Source of the DNA: Paraburkholderia dilworthii
GTDB lineage: Bacteria > Pseudomonadota > Gammaproteobacteria > Burkholderiales > Burkholderiaceae
Direction of reading: 5' to 3'
Assembly (NCBI RefSeq): GCF_000472525.1
Contig: NZ_AWZT01000001.1
Location: 1-64,000, forward strand
Length of the DNA: 64,000 nucleotides
Shown here: positions 55,456 to 64,000 of the stretch, piece after piece
Position numbering within the stretch: the stretch's first letter is position 1
Layout of the letters: each line of letters begins with the position of its first letter
Program-made: the position numbers and the translations under genes
Notes under the pieces: generated by a model
Database searches by the model: none
The model's input: the letters and a program-made list of their open reading frames with translations, nothing else
Told to the model about the DNA's origin: nothing

Positions 55456-56022
55456 ATGAGCAACTTCCAAGCCTACACGGTCGATAACGCACCGGCCGCG
55501 TCGAAAGCCAGCCTCGAAGACACGAAGCGTGCCTTCGGCTTCGTCCCCAACCTGCAGGCGCATATGGCGCAATCGCCCGCGCTGCTGGCCGGTTACTCGA
55601 CGCTGTGGGATCTGTTCTCGAAAAGCACACTGACGCCGCATGAGCAGCAGGTCGTCTACCTGAGCTCGAACTTCGAGAACAACTGCCACTACTGCATGGC
55701 CGGTCACAGCACGCTTGCGAAGATGATCAAGATGGACGCAGGGGTGATCGCCGCGCTGCGCGCGGGCACGCCGCTGCCCGATACCCAGCTCGAAGCGCTG
55801 CATCGCTTCACGACGCTCGTGGTGCGTGAGCGTGGCTTCGTCCCCGACGCCGATGTCGACGCGTTCCTCGCCGCTGGCTACACCCGTCAAAACGTCCTCG
55901 AAGTGATCCTGGGCGTGGCAACCAAGGTGATGAGCAACTACACGAACCACATCGTCCACACCGAACTCGACGGCTTCATGGCTGGTAACGAGTGGACTAA
56001 ACCGGTCGCTGTCGCTGCTTAG
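55456..56022 (+). CDS. AhpD-like (carboxymuconolactone decarboxylase family) protein
   Basis: A 188-residue AhpD-fold protein with the redox centre NNCHYCMAGH (CxxC and His) and LEVILGVATKVMSNYTNHI in the second helix pair. The N-terminal FGFVPNLQAHMAQSPALLAGY is shared with this peroxidase-like subgroup. Likely peroxide-reducing. AGGAGC precedes the ATG. It is the first plus-strand gene of a redox group with the peroxiredoxin-like protein at 56401. Confidence 0.9.
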   Translation: MSNFQAYTVDNAPAASKASLEDTKRAFGFVPNLQAHMAQSPALLAGYSTLWDLFSKSTLTPHEQQVVYLSSNFENNCHYCMAGHSTLAKMIKMDAGVIAALRAGTPLPDTQLEALHRFTTLVVRERGFVPDADVDAFLAAGYTRQNVLEVILGVATKVMSNYTNHIVHTELDGFMAGNEWTKPVAVAA

Positions 56023-56103
56023 GCCGTCTTCGGGAGTCCTCGCGGCTTCCGTCAAACCCCATACCGAAGAAGCGCACCGAGGAACCGAAGTGTCCCCGCT
56101 CAC

Positions 56104-56346
56104 CGCTATAAAGATGCATACCTCAACGCCGGACTGACCCGTACGCGGGACGGCGTGCTCGAAATCCGGTTCCATACCGACGGCTCGCTATCGCAAAGCA
56201 GCCGCCGCTCACCACCAGGTAAGCTCGCATCGGACTCACCCGGCGCTTGCGTCGCGTGTTCGACGAGGCATCGACTACGGCCTGGCGCTCGAAGGCATCA
56301 CTGCGGCCGAAGTGGCACGCATTGCATCAGCGCAAAACGCAGCCTG
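56104..56346 (+). pseudogene. Enoyl-CoA hydratase/isomerase remnant with internal deletion
   Basis: The N-terminal end of an ECH-type protein is visible (RYKDAYLNAGLTRTRDGV, LEIRFHTDG). The sequence then jumps to the C-terminal end: RIGLTRRLRRVFDE in one frame and, after a one-base shift, GIDYGLALEGITAAEVARIA and QNAA-stop. The whole catalytic middle (about 200 residues) is missing. Confidence 0.65.
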
Positions 56347-56400
56347 AAGCTACTGACTCGTTAGTTCCTCTTCCTCTACACCTCTCGACGGAGAACACTC

Positions 56401-57072
56401 ATGTCACTGCAAGACAAACTCGACGCATTCCGGGCCGACTTCAAGGCAGGCAAGCCGCCGTTCAACGCACCGCCGGAGATTCATCCGGTGATGGAACGCG
56501 CCACGGCAGAACTGATTGCGAGCGGGCAGGCGGGCCGCGCGATCAAGGGCGGCGACCGCGCGCCGCATTTCGAACTGAAAGATCAGGATGGCAACGACGT
56601 GTCTTCCGCTGCGTTGCTGGTGAAGGGCCCGCTGGTGGTGACGTTCTATCGCGGCGTCTGGTGCCCATACTGCAATATCGAATTGCAGGCGATCAACGAA
56701 GCGCTACCGGAGATTCAGGCCTACGGCGCGAGCGTCGTGGCGATCTCGCCGCAAACGCCGGTCAATAGCCGCAAGTCGGTGCGCGTCAACGAACTAGGTT
56801 TTCCGGTGCTGAGCGACGTGAACGGTCAGACGGGCGCCGACTTCGGATTGCGTTTCACGTTGCCCGACTATCTCGTCGAGTTGTACAAGAACCTGAAGAA
56901 CGATCTGCCGGCGTTCAATAACGACCCCAACTGGACATTGCCGATGCCCGCGCGCTATGTCATCGGACAGGATGGGATCGTGCTGTATTCCGAAGTCAAT
57001 CCGGATTACACGCGTCGTCCCGACCCGTCGGACATGTTCCCGGTTCTGGAAAAAGCGGCGTCCAACGCCTGA
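56401..57072 (+). CDS. peroxiredoxin-like (AhpC/TSA) family protein
   Basis: A 223-residue thioredoxin-fold protein with the active site VVTFYRGVWCPYCNIELQ. There are two Cys (CPYC) rather than the PxxTxxC of classical peroxiredoxins, which is typical of the AhpC/TSA peroxiredoxin-like subgroup. The N-terminal helix (LDAFRADFKAGKPPFNAPPE) and the late PARYVIGQDGIVLYSEVNPDYTRR are characteristic. It probably reduces peroxides or disulfides, with the adjacent AhpD-like protein as a possible partner (inference). Confidence 0.9.
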   Translation: MSLQDKLDAFRADFKAGKPPFNAPPEIHPVMERATAELIASGQAGRAIKGGDRAPHFELKDQDGNDVSSAALLVKGPLVVTFYRGVWCPYCNIELQAINEALPEIQAYGASVVAISPQTPVNSRKSVRVNELGFPVLSDVNGQTGADFGLRFTLPDYLVELYKNLKNDLPAFNNDPNWTLPMPARYVIGQDGIVLYSEVNPDYTRRPDPSDMFPVLEKAASNA

Positions 57073-57166
57073 GCTTACCGCTCAACGCTCAAAGCTCGCC
57101 ACGCCACGCCGCGCCGGAGAACCCGTCGCGGCATTTCGATTCCTTCCGGTTCGTCAAGCACATTTG

Positions 57167-57883
57167 ATGACACAACGTACGTTTCTCGTAACCGGCGCGA
57201 GCAAAGGCATTGGCCTCGCGTTGACAGAACGGCTGATTGCCGACGGCCACCATGTGGTGGGTCTCGCGCGCGAAGCAAGCGATTTTCCGGGCGAACTGGT
57301 CCGCGTGGATCTGGCTGACCGTTCCGCAACGGGCGCGGCGCTCGATGACCTGGTGCGTCGTCATGCATTCGATGGCGTGGTGAACAATGTCGCGCTCGTC
57401 AGGCCGCAGCGTCTGGGCGAAGTCGCGCTAAACGATCTCGATGACGTTCTCGCGCTGAATCTTCATCCTGCCGTGCAGACGGTGCAAGCGCTGCTTCCCG
57501 GTATGCGGGCTCGCGGCTGGGGACGCGTCGTGAACATTTCGAGCCTGACGATTCTCGGCATCGCGCAGCGCACGGCGTATGCAGCGGCCAAAGCAGCGCT
57601 GGTGAGTTTTGCGCGTTCGTGGGCGCTGGAACTGGCCGGCACGGGCATCACGGTGAATGCCGTCGCGCCGGGTCCGACCGAGACCGCGCTGTTTCGCGCG
57701 AACAATCCGCCGGGTAGCGAGGGTGAGAAGCGCTATCTGGCCTCAGTGCCCATCGGCCGCTTCGGTCAGCCTCATGAAATCGCCGCGACGATCGACTTTC
57801 TGCTTTCTGATGCGGCGGCTTTCATGACCGGTCAGACGCTTTACGTCGACGGCGGCGCATCAATCGGCAAGCTCGCTTTCTGA
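57167..57883 (+). CDS. short-chain dehydrogenase/reductase
   Basis: A 238-residue SDR. It has TGASKGIGLAL (cofactor loop), VNNVALV (NNxA motif), catalytic Ser in VVNISSL, and YAAAK with the catalytic Tyr and Lys. AREAS after the second strand suggests preference for NADP (basic residue), not certain. The substrate is unknown. The frame is open upstream but lies inside the preceding gene; ATG 57167 gives the standard N-terminus. Its 3' end overlaps the convergent LysR gene by 24 bases. Confidence 0.9.
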   Translation: MTQRTFLVTGASKGIGLALTERLIADGHHVVGLAREASDFPGELVRVDLADRSATGAALDDLVRRHAFDGVVNNVALVRPQRLGEVALNDLDDVLALNLHPAVQTVQALLPGMRARGWGRVVNISSLTILGIAQRTAYAAAKAALVSFARSWALELAGTGITVNAVAPGPTETALFRANNPPGSEGEKRYLASVPIGRFGQPHEIAATIDFLLSDAAAFMTGQTLYVDGGASIGKLAF

Positions 57884-58792
57884 GGACGGGCCGCCGTTGC
57901 TGCTGCCGGCGGCACCGAGTATCTCTTCGACGAAGGCGATGAACGCTCGCGCCTTCGCACTCACCAGGCGTCCGGCCGGGAAGACCGCCCACAGGTCGAT
58001 CGGGGGCAATTCCCAATCGGTCAGTACCGCTTGAACCGCGCCGTCGGCAAGTTCCGGCGAGAACATCCATTCCGACGCGATCGCAAGGCCCAGTCCACCA
58101 AGCACCGTCGTACGCATCCCTTCGGCGGCGCTCACGCTGACGCGCCCGGACACGACCACCGCCACTTCCTTGCCGTGCTGGCTGAACGCCCACGACTCGC
58201 CGCCGCCTCGCAACGAATACACGATCACCTGATGCTGGCTGAGGTCCGCAGGGGTTTTCGGCTCGCCCGCTTCGGCGAGGTACGCAGGCGTTCCGACGAC
58301 CAGCCGACGGCTTTGCGCAATGCGGCGCGCGGTCATTGTCGAATCGTCGAGCGATCCCATGCGCAGGGCAACGTCCACGCCCTTTTCGAGCAGATCGATG
58401 GTGCGGTCGTCCAGCACGATATCCATCTGCAAATCAGGGTGCCGATCGAGAAACGTCTTGAGCGCGGGGAGGATATGCAGCCGCGCGAAGGTCACGGCCG
58501 CGCTGATACGCAGCACGCCGGACAGCCCGGTAGAAGCATCGCGCGCGACATGTTCGGCGAGGTCGACTTCTTCGATTGCGCGCCTCGCGTGCTCGTAGAA
58601 GCGCTGACCGGCATCGGTGGGCGTGAGTCCGCGTGTCGAGCGCAAAAGGAGTCGCACGCCGAGTCGCTCTTCGAGTTGCGCGATTGACTTCGAGACGGCC
58701 GGCTGCCCGAGCTTGAGTCGCTTGGCGGCTGCCGAGAACGAGCCCGCCTCCACGACGCTGACGTACGTTTCCATTGCTGCCATCCGGTCCAT
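57860..58792 (-). CDS. LysR-type regulator, CrgA-like
   Basis: A 310-residue regulator: MDRMAAMETYVSVVEAGSFS, QPAVSKSIAQLEERLG and the effector domain from GVLRISAAVTFARLHILPAL. This is the large group often controlling adjacent oxidoreductases. It lies downstream of the old-yellow-enzyme gene on the same strand, with a strong terminator between them, and converges with the SDR gene. The target is not clear. Confidence 0.9.
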   Translation of the reverse strand: MDRMAAMETYVSVVEAGSFSAAAKRLKLGQPAVSKSIAQLEERLGVRLLLRSTRGLTPTDAGQRFYEHARRAIEEVDLAEHVARDASTGLSGVLRISAAVTFARLHILPALKTFLDRHPDLQMDIVLDDRTIDLLEKGVDVALRMGSLDDSTMTARRIAQSRRLVVGTPAYLAEAGEPKTPADLSQHQVIVYSLRGGGESWAFSQHGKEVAVVVSGRVSVSAAEGMRTTVLGGLGLAIASEWMFSPELADGAVQAVLTDWELPPIDLWAVFPAGRLVSAKARAFIAFVEEILGAAGSSNGGPSSESELAD

Positions 58793-58950
58793 GCCGCTGC
58801 CTCTCCTTGAAGGACTGTGAAGTCCGTGTCGTGGCTGAGATGTGTTAAGGCGAAAGTCTAGCGCGTCAGAACTTGCGGCCGATTAAATTACTGGTGACAA
58901 GTCTCTGCCAGCTTCAATTGCAGGCACGATTCACGGACACAATCCGCAAA

Positions 58951-58998
58951 AGCAAACCGGCCCCGCTGCGGGCGTTCCTGCGGCGGGGCCGGTTTGCT
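58951..58998 (-). terminator. Strong hairpin terminator after the old-yellow-enzyme gene
   Basis: A perfect 16-base stem (AGCAAACCGGCCCCGC with its complement) around a 16-base loop. On the minus strand it is followed by TTTTGC. It lies 17 bases past the gene stop and is placed to end that transcript before the LysR gene. Confidence 0.8.
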
Positions 58999-59014
58999 AT
59001 GGGTGCGCTTCGGC

Positions 59015-60130
59015 TCACATAACCGGCGCCGTGCTATGGAAGGAATAATCGGTGTACCCGCGTGCATTGCCGCCATAGAACGTCGAGCGGTCGTAACGGT
59101 TCAGCGGCGCCCCGACGCGCAGTCGCTCGGGCAGATCCGGATTGGAGATAAACAGGCGCCCGAACGCGACGAGATCGGCGTCACCTGCTTCGATCATGCG
59201 ATGCGCACTGTCCGCGGTGAAGCCGCCCGCCGCGATGAGCGTGCCTTTGAATACACGCCGCAAGTCTTTCGCCGAGACCGCCGACGCCGCTGCGGCGACG
59301 TCATCGTTACCGCGGACACGCGGCTCGACCACATGCAGATACGCGAGCCCATAGCCACCCAGACGACGCGCGACATAGCCGAACGTGGCATGCGGATCGC
59401 TGTCGGACATCGTGCCGTACGAGCTTCCGGGCGAAAGACGGACCGCGATCTGGCAGGCGTCCCACACCGAACCGATTGCATCGAGCACCTCGAACAGAAA
59501 GCGCGCGCGGTTCTCTAGTGAGCCGCCGTATGCGTCCGTACGGTGATTCGTGCCGTCCTGCAGAAACTGGTCGGGCAGATAACCATTGGCGGCATGCAGT
59601 TCGACGCCATCGAAACCGGCCTGTTTCGCAAGCGCCGCCGCGTAACGGAATTCTTCGATTACGCCGGGAATCTCTTCTGGTGCGAGTGCACGCGGGAGCA
59701 CCTGTTCGACTTCGATAACCTGGCCGTTTTCGTCGTGGATGGCCGAGTGTTCATAGGCGCGCACGGCAGAAGGCGCGATCGGCACTTGTGCGCCGATGTT
59801 GGCGGGATGCGCCTGGCGTCCGGCATGCCACAGTTGCAGGAAGATGCGTCCGCCTTTTGCGTGGACAGCGTCGGTAACGCGTCGCCAGCCGTGTGCATGT
59901 GCTTCGGTGTAGATGCCCGGCGCGCCCACATAGGCGAAGCCGAGCGGAGACACGGAGGTTGCGTCGGAAATCAGCAAACCGCCCGACGAGGCGCGCTGCG
60001 CGTAGTAATCGACCATCAGATCGCCGGGAACGTTGTGCGCGTCGGTGCGCATCCGTGTGAGCGGCGCCATGACGACGCGGTGACCGAGCGAATAGGGGCC
60101 GACCTGAGCTGGGGTGAAGAGTGTGTTCAT
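59015..60130 (-). CDS. nemA: old yellow enzyme family flavin oxidoreductase (NemA-like)
   Basis: A 371-residue FMN-dependent ene-reductase. It has APLTRMR (FMN-contacting Thr), FLQLWHAGRQAHP, FDGVELHAANGYLPDQF with the substrate-binding His/Asn pair, and YGGSLENRARFLFEV, ending in the FMN phosphate site AFGRLFISNPDLPERL. Relatives reduce N-ethylmaleimide, enones, nitrate esters and nitroaromatics using NADPH. The symbol is by family; the physiological substrate is unknown. A strong terminator follows the gene. Confidence 0.92.
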   Translation of the reverse strand: MNTLFTPAQVGPYSLGHRVVMAPLTRMRTDAHNVPGDLMVDYYAQRASSGGLLISDATSVSPLGFAYVGAPGIYTEAHAHGWRRVTDAVHAKGGRIFLQLWHAGRQAHPANIGAQVPIAPSAVRAYEHSAIHDENGQVIEVEQVLPRALAPEEIPGVIEEFRYAAALAKQAGFDGVELHAANGYLPDQFLQDGTNHRTDAYGGSLENRARFLFEVLDAIGSVWDACQIAVRLSPGSSYGTMSDSDPHATFGYVARRLGGYGLAYLHVVEPRVRGNDDVAAAASAVSAKDLRRVFKGTLIAAGGFTADSAHRMIEAGDADLVAFGRLFISNPDLPERLRVGAPLNRYDRSTFYGGNARGYTDYSFHSTAPVM

Positions 60131-60393
60131 TGCGCGTTACCTGAAAAAAGCAGAAGAGGGAAGACCTCTGGATCTTCAGGGCAAGCGCGAATCTGCAGAA
60201 GACAGCACTGGGTGATAGCTGTCATTCCTGCCTGGAATAGTTAGAAGCGCGAGGCGTCGAGCGCCATTGGTCGTTCCTTGCGGGAATAGCGCTTATCACT
60301 CCGGCCGGGCTTCAGCGGATGTCGCACGCCGCGCAAAGTTCGTCTCACGTCAAGCCGATATCTCTCTTAAAGAATCACGGGCCATGCATCACG

Positions 60394-60600
60394 TTCATGC
60401 ATTTGCTACGCCCAATTCCGTCAAGGTGCCGATCGCACTCGAAGAACTCGGAATTGACTACGCGCTGCATGCCGTCAACGTTCGAAAGGGCGAACGGAAG
60501 AGCGATGCGCTTCTCGCATTGAACGCCAACGGGAGGGTGCCCGTGCCGACCACCGACGACCGCGATTTCACGCTACCGAGTCTGCGGCCATATGGCGTCG
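60394..60600 (+). pseudogene. Glutathione S-transferase N-terminal fragment, frameshifted
   Basis: The frame from 60394 gives a GST thioredoxin-fold half: ATPNSVKVPIALEELGIDYA, LHAVNVRKGERKSDALLALN, ANGRVPV. The expected next block (TESAAI) is found one frame over, near 60572, after DRDFTL. No C-terminal helical domain follows. The gene is therefore broken by a frameshift and truncated. Confidence 0.7.
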
Positions 60601-60617
60601 TGCGTTTCCAAACCTGA

Positions 60618-60963
60618 TACTGGATGCGGGGCGAGCGCCCAGTGGCAACTTCAGCACACGACCCAACTCAGACGTTGCAAGCCGCGATGTTCAATGGCCG
60701 CTTTTGAGGCACCATCAGCCTCCCCAGTCGCTATCTTCGAGAAAAGTTTTAAGGAGCGCTACGGGCACCAGTAGGTGCCAGCGAAAAAATGTGGATGGAA
60801 AGCTGCATCCTTCAGTTGACCGTAAAAGCCGCAACGTCGCAATGCGATGGAGGCAGCAGCGCACGAACGTGGCGGGATGCTGTTCCCAAGATGTCTTCAC
60901 ACGGAATCGTGCCCTCTGTAGCAATCCTTATTGGCTCCAGGACACTACGAGTCGACGGCTCAG
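60618..60963. other. Stretch with no supported gene
   Basis: About 345 bases after the GST remnant; short frames only. It may be further decayed sequence from the same gene, but no family motif could be read. Confidence 0.4.
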
Positions 60964-61983
60964 TCACACGGAAATTGGCTTCAACGTCTGAAGTGCGCCG
61001 CCCTGCTGGGCCGAAGCGTAGGCGGCGTCCATGACTTGCATCATCCGCTCCGCATCGCGCAACGACGCGATCGGTTTGGCGCCACTTTGACATTCGGCGA
61101 GCACCCGCTTGACGAAGAGCGGGTAGTAGATGTCGGTCTCGAGTTGGAGGCGGCGGCTTCGCGTGCCGGCTGAAAGGTTGTTCCTGTCACGAATCTCGAT
61201 TCGGTCCGGTCCGGATTTCACATACAGACGATCAGAAGCAAGAGTAAAAGAAAATTCGCGCTGCTCGTCGGCAGTACTGGGAAAGCTGTACCCCGTCTCC
61301 ACCAAGCCAATCACGCCGTCTTCGGTTTGCATGGTCAGCAGCGAATAGTCTTCCACGGCACCCCGATGTGTTCTCGAGTTCATGACTGCGGAGACGCGTG
61401 CGATTTCCTTGCCAGTGAGCAATCTGAACAAGTCGATGAAGTGCGTGGCCACATTGATCGTCGAACCGCCGCCGGAATGGATGGGATCGAGCGCCCAGCC
61501 GGCGCCTGCCGCTTCGTATCGATTGGGCGGACCCACAACGAAACGGAACGACATGTAGTTGAAATCCGACGGTATGCGGCCCTCTGCATCTTCGAGTGAG
61601 CGGAGCAAGTCACTCATTCGGAAGATCAACGGTACCGCGCAGTAAACATTGGCTTCCTCGGCCAGTGCGCGAAGTCGGGTGACTTGCGACATGTTGACCC
61701 CACACGGCTTTTCCAGTGCGAACGGAATTTTGCGTGCGATCACCGCCTCAGCGAGCGCTGGCATTTCAGAATGCCGACCGAATACAAATGCGAAATCGAC
61801 CTCCTCGCGCTCGAGCAACTCATAGGCCGACGAGTACAACCTGCTTCCGAATCGTGCGGCAATCGCCTCGCCCTTCACGTGCTCCGCATCGGACACAGCA
61901 ACAACCTGAATTCCTGGCGCTTCAAGCGCATCAAGGTAAAGCGGAACATGCCAATGGCTGGCCTCCAGCAATGCAACTCTCAT
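60964..61983 (-). CDS. Gfo/Idh/MocA-family oxidoreductase
   Basis: A 339-residue NAD(P)-dependent dehydrogenase of the Gfo/Idh/MocA type. The N-terminal Rossmann domain has EASHWHVPLYLDAL (in place of GxGxxG, an unusual form), AVSDAEHVKGEAIAARFG and the catalytic Lys in ALEKPCGVNMSQ. The C-terminal domain has GGGSTINVATHFIDLFRLLTG, where the conserved His is seen. Such enzymes act on sugars, inositols or cyclic polyols. Start 61983 has AAGGGAG upstream; 13 more in-frame codons exist. It lies in a minus-strand run with AroE-like, cupin and transporter genes. Confidence 0.88.
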   Translation of the reverse strand: MRVALLEASHWHVPLYLDALEAPGIQVVAVSDAEHVKGEAIAARFGSRLYSSAYELLEREEVDFAFVFGRHSEMPALAEAVIARKIPFALEKPCGVNMSQVTRLRALAEEANVYCAVPLIFRMSDLLRSLEDAEGRIPSDFNYMSFRFVVGPPNRYEAAGAGWALDPIHSGGGSTINVATHFIDLFRLLTGKEIARVSAVMNSRTHRGAVEDYSLLTMQTEDGVIGLVETGYSFPSTADEQREFSFTLASDRLYVKSGPDRIEIRDRNNLSAGTRSRRLQLETDIYYPLFVKRVLAECQSGAKPIASLRDAERMMQVMDAAYASAQQGGALQTLKPISV

Positions 61984-62107
61984 ACGTGTTCTCCCTTGAG
62001 ATATTTCACGACTCTTCTCCATCAGAAGTCAGTTGATGAAGACTGCTCGGCCCGAGCGCTTCCCTTATGTTCCACACCGTGGCCAGCCATGTCGCCTGAC
62101 TCGGCGT

Positions 62108-62944
62108 TCATCGTAGGGCGCCGTCCGGTAGTGATCGTCCATCGGGACGGTAGTCGAATCCAAGAAAGTGCAGTGCATACAGCGCCTGTCCCTGGTGCAT
62201 CGGACCGCCGTCCTGAGTGCGGCAACCGCGCGCATGCGCGGCGCGGCGAAGCGGCGTCGGCTCTGCCGAATTGACGATGTCTACGACGATGGCACCGGGT
62301 GTAAGCCGCTCTGGATCGACTGGCATGGCATCGTTCGCTTTCATGCCAAGCGGCGTTGCATTGATCACGACCTCGAAGCCGTGTGGATCGGCGGGGGCCG
62401 AGCGTGTATCGCAGCCCGTCGCAGCAGCGACAGCTGCCGCAAGATCGTCGGCCCGACGCTCATCGACATCCGATATGGTCAGCGCGCTAGCGCCCGCCGA
62501 GGCGACGGCGAATGCGATCGCTCGGCCTGCGCCTCCCGCGCCAACGAGAAGCACAGATTTGTTAGCCGGATGGTTGCCTTCCCACTGCATTCCAAGGACG
62601 CAGCCGACGCCATCAAATATCGCGCCGACCCAACGTCCATCCGCTTCGCAGCGAATGACGTTGAGCGCGCCCACCTGACGAGCGGTCGAATCCAGCTCGT
62701 CGACAAATGCGAGCATCCGTTCCTTATGAGGCATCGTGACCAGCATGCCGGACAGATTGCCCATCGCTCGTGCACCACCGACGAAGGCCGGCAGGTTATC
62801 TCCCTTGACCCAGAAGGGGACGCAAGCCGCGTCGGTGCGCTGCTCAATAAACAGCCGGTTCAACAATTGCGGCGATTTCGCCGCGCTCAGCGGGTCGCCC
62901 ACCAATCCGTAGAGTCGCGTTGTGCCAGAGATATGTAGTTGCAT
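62108..62944 (-). CDS. shikimate dehydrogenase-like (AroE/YdiB/RifI type) protein
   Basis: A 278-residue protein. Substrate domain: GDPLSAAKSPQLLNRLF (the SxxxSP binding pocket in variant form), TMPHKERMLAF with the catalytic Lys, and IFDGVGCVLG with the catalytic Asp in a variant NTDG context. Cofactor domain: GAGGAGRAIAFAVA and NATPLGM; the C-terminal GGPMHQGQALYALHFL has the conserved Gln. It differs from biosynthetic AroE (NTDG), so a catabolic quinate/shikimate or other hydroaromatic role is more likely, in line with its neighbours (inference). Confidence 0.85.
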   Translation of the reverse strand: MQLHISGTTRLYGLVGDPLSAAKSPQLLNRLFIEQRTDAACVPFWVKGDNLPAFVGGARAMGNLSGMLVTMPHKERMLAFVDELDSTARQVGALNVIRCEADGRWVGAIFDGVGCVLGMQWEGNHPANKSVLLVGAGGAGRAIAFAVASAGASALTISDVDERRADDLAAAVAAATGCDTRSAPADPHGFEVVINATPLGMKANDAMPVDPERLTPGAIVVDIVNSAEPTPLRRAAHARGCRTQDGGPMHQGQALYALHFLGFDYRPDGRSLPDGALR

Positions 62945-63088
62945 TGCGGCTTGATATCAGATGTAAAACGAAGGACGATTCCTGCACATTCGCTACGCCG
63001 TACAGCGTCGAGGTGCCCACCTGCTTGCGACGTACAACGTGCCTTGCGCAGAAAGCCCGCACCCAGGAAAGCTGGATGCGCTTATTTG

Positions 63089-63541
63089 CTACTTCCACGG
63101 TGCCGGCGGTTGAGCCAGATCCCACGTCCCGAAGACCGCCGGCTCGTTGATCTCAATCACTTCGAGGTCATCCGAGCGCCACATCACATTGTGCGGAACG
63201 CCGGCGGGCTGGGACAGGCCGTCACCGGCGCTGAGCGTGACATCGCTGTCCACCCCGGCAAATCGAAACGTGACCGATCCGCGCAGCACATACAGGTAAT
63301 GCGCGGTCATGTCATGCCAGTGCCAGCCAGTGGGTGCGGTGAACGGCTTAAGCGCGCGAATGTGCTTCGCCCCAATGCGACCGTTGGTGACGGTGGCAAG
63401 CCCAAGGTCGCGATACTCTGAGTCGGCGCGCAGGCCCTCCTGATTCCAGGGGGTCTCGGACGCGCTGATTTGCGACAATGCGCTTAGGGACCGCGCGAGT
63501 TCGCGCGGGCCGTCGTAACGCGGCGTGCCTTCGTTGTGCAT
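63089..63541 (-). CDS. cupin-domain protein
   Basis: A 150-residue cupin. Motif 1: PTGWHWHDMTAHYLYVLRG, motif 2: AGDGLSQPAGVPHNVMWRS, with the His/Glu metal ligands partly kept. The start at 63541 has GAGGAGAG upstream; the frame is open 17 codons earlier. It lies between a transporter gene (partial, upstream) and the AroE-like gene, all minus strand, and could be an isomerase or dioxygenase-like enzyme of the same pathway. Confidence 0.85.
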   Translation of the reverse strand: MHNEGTPRYDGPRELARSLSALSQISASETPWNQEGLRADSEYRDLGLATVTNGRIGAKHIRALKPFTAPTGWHWHDMTAHYLYVLRGSVTFRFAGVDSDVTLSAGDGLSQPAGVPHNVMWRSDDLEVIEINEPAVFGTWDLAQPPAPWK

Positions 63542-63663
63542 GTGCCTCTCTCCTCTGTTGCTTCGGGTACTCACAGTAGCTGCGGACGGCAAATCGCGCG
63601 GCTCAACGGCTCAGCGAGACTTGCACCCCGCGTTCGGGGCGACGAGTGCTGCGCTAACGGCGG

Positions 63664-64000
63664 CTAGGACCGCAATTCATTGGCAAGCTCTCCGGCATCG
63701 GCATCCTTGATCGTCCGAACCATAGCTTCACTGCGCAGGCGTTCATATTCAGCCTTCGGTACGGGGACCGCATTGCGGTCGCCCAGATCGTTAAGGCGAA
63801 TACGGTACGTTTCTCGTGTAGAGAACGCGGCAAACGCGGCAACAAGACAAATGCCCAGGGTGAGAAAACCTATCCTCAGCGGGATATGGGTGGACCCCGG
63901 AGGCGCGACTGCGACGAAAAGCGACGGCAGCAAGGCACACAAAGTCGTCCCTACGTTTTGTCCGATCGCCATCCCGGAGACGCGCACGCGCGTGCGGAAC
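63664..64000 (-). CDS. MFS transporter, metabolite:H+ symporter type (partial, C-terminus)
   Basis: The last about 110 residues of a membrane carrier whose 5' part lies beyond the window. FRTRVRVSGMAIGQNVGTTL resembles the signature of the shikimate/dicarboxylate (MHS) branch before span 11, followed by two hydrophobic segments and a charged cytoplasmic tail (IRLNDLGDRNAVPVPK). ShiA-type proteins import shikimate or quinate, which would fit the AroE-like gene next to it. Confidence 0.8.
   Translation of the reverse strand, partial: FRTRVRVSGMAIGQNVGTTLCALLPSLFVAVAPPGSTHIPLRIGFLTLGICLVAAFAAFSTRETYRIRLNDLGDRNAVPVPKAEYERLRSEAMVRTIKDADAGELANELRS

Noticed and set aside
58951..58998. Integron or attachment-type site
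   Set aside because: The perfect 16-base stem directly follows a gene stop and is followed by TTTT on that strand, which fits a terminator; no integrase gene is near.

Overview
The window looks like a chromosome or chromid segment of a Burkholderiaceae beta-proteobacterium, most likely Paraburkholderia or Caballeronia. It is GC-rich, with short intergenic gaps and purine-rich ribosome-binding sites. It carries aromatic-acid catabolism genes, many LysR regulators (five), a Gram-negative porin_4, OmpW, a phasin, a DctA carrier and family-typical small proteins. No rRNA, tRNA, CRISPR array, phage module or origin was seen.

1-8337: an IS6-type transposase remnant, then the benzoate-to-beta-ketoadipate set. 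On the minus strand catA, benABCD and a Rid-family gene lie head to tail with ATGA overlaps at benA/benB and benC/benD. On the plus strand catR, catB and catC follow. A perfect ATAC-N7-GTAT CatR/BenM-type operator sits before catB. Together the genes convert benzoate to catechol, muconate, muconolactone and enol-lactone.

8582-18629: two very large paralogous SAM / class III cyclase / ATPase / repeat proteins converge on a small DUF4242 gene. A SulP transporter with STAS and cyclic-nucleotide-binding domains lies beside them. One cyclase domain has every catalytic residue; the other has lost three. This is the best candidate in the window for an undescribed signalling and transport system.

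18672-24602: a decaying region with a frameshifted YCII gene, a few small conserved genes, a phasin, a sensor-kinase remnant, a collapsed ISNCY-like element and about 800 bases without a gene.

24603-42436: ligB-ligA (protocatechuate 4,5-dioxygenase) with an aromatic-acid transporter, a Tat-type lipoprotein phosphoesterase, DNA polymerase II, a PRC-barrel protein, a DUF2891 protein and OmpW. A LigI-like lactonase, DctA and a porin follow next to a LysR regulator, then a divergent metallo-hydrolase/TetR pair sharing repeated operators. The region suggests meta-type protocatechuate degradation alongside the ortho catechol route.

42445-64000: cupin, LysR, AhpD-like, MFS, DUF899, GGDEF-EAL, HU and aroG (TTG start) genes. 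A DUF72 remnant lies upstream of aroG, and an intact DUF72 gene lies about 1.2 kb away beside a 7-base tandem repeat. A redox/electrophile group follows (AhpD-like, peroxiredoxin-like, SDR, LysR, old yellow enzyme). The window ends with a minus-strand run of transporter (partial), cupin, AroE-like and Gfo/Idh/MocA genes. Remnants of a PQQ-type protein, an enoyl-CoA hydratase and a glutathione S-transferase are scattered through this part.
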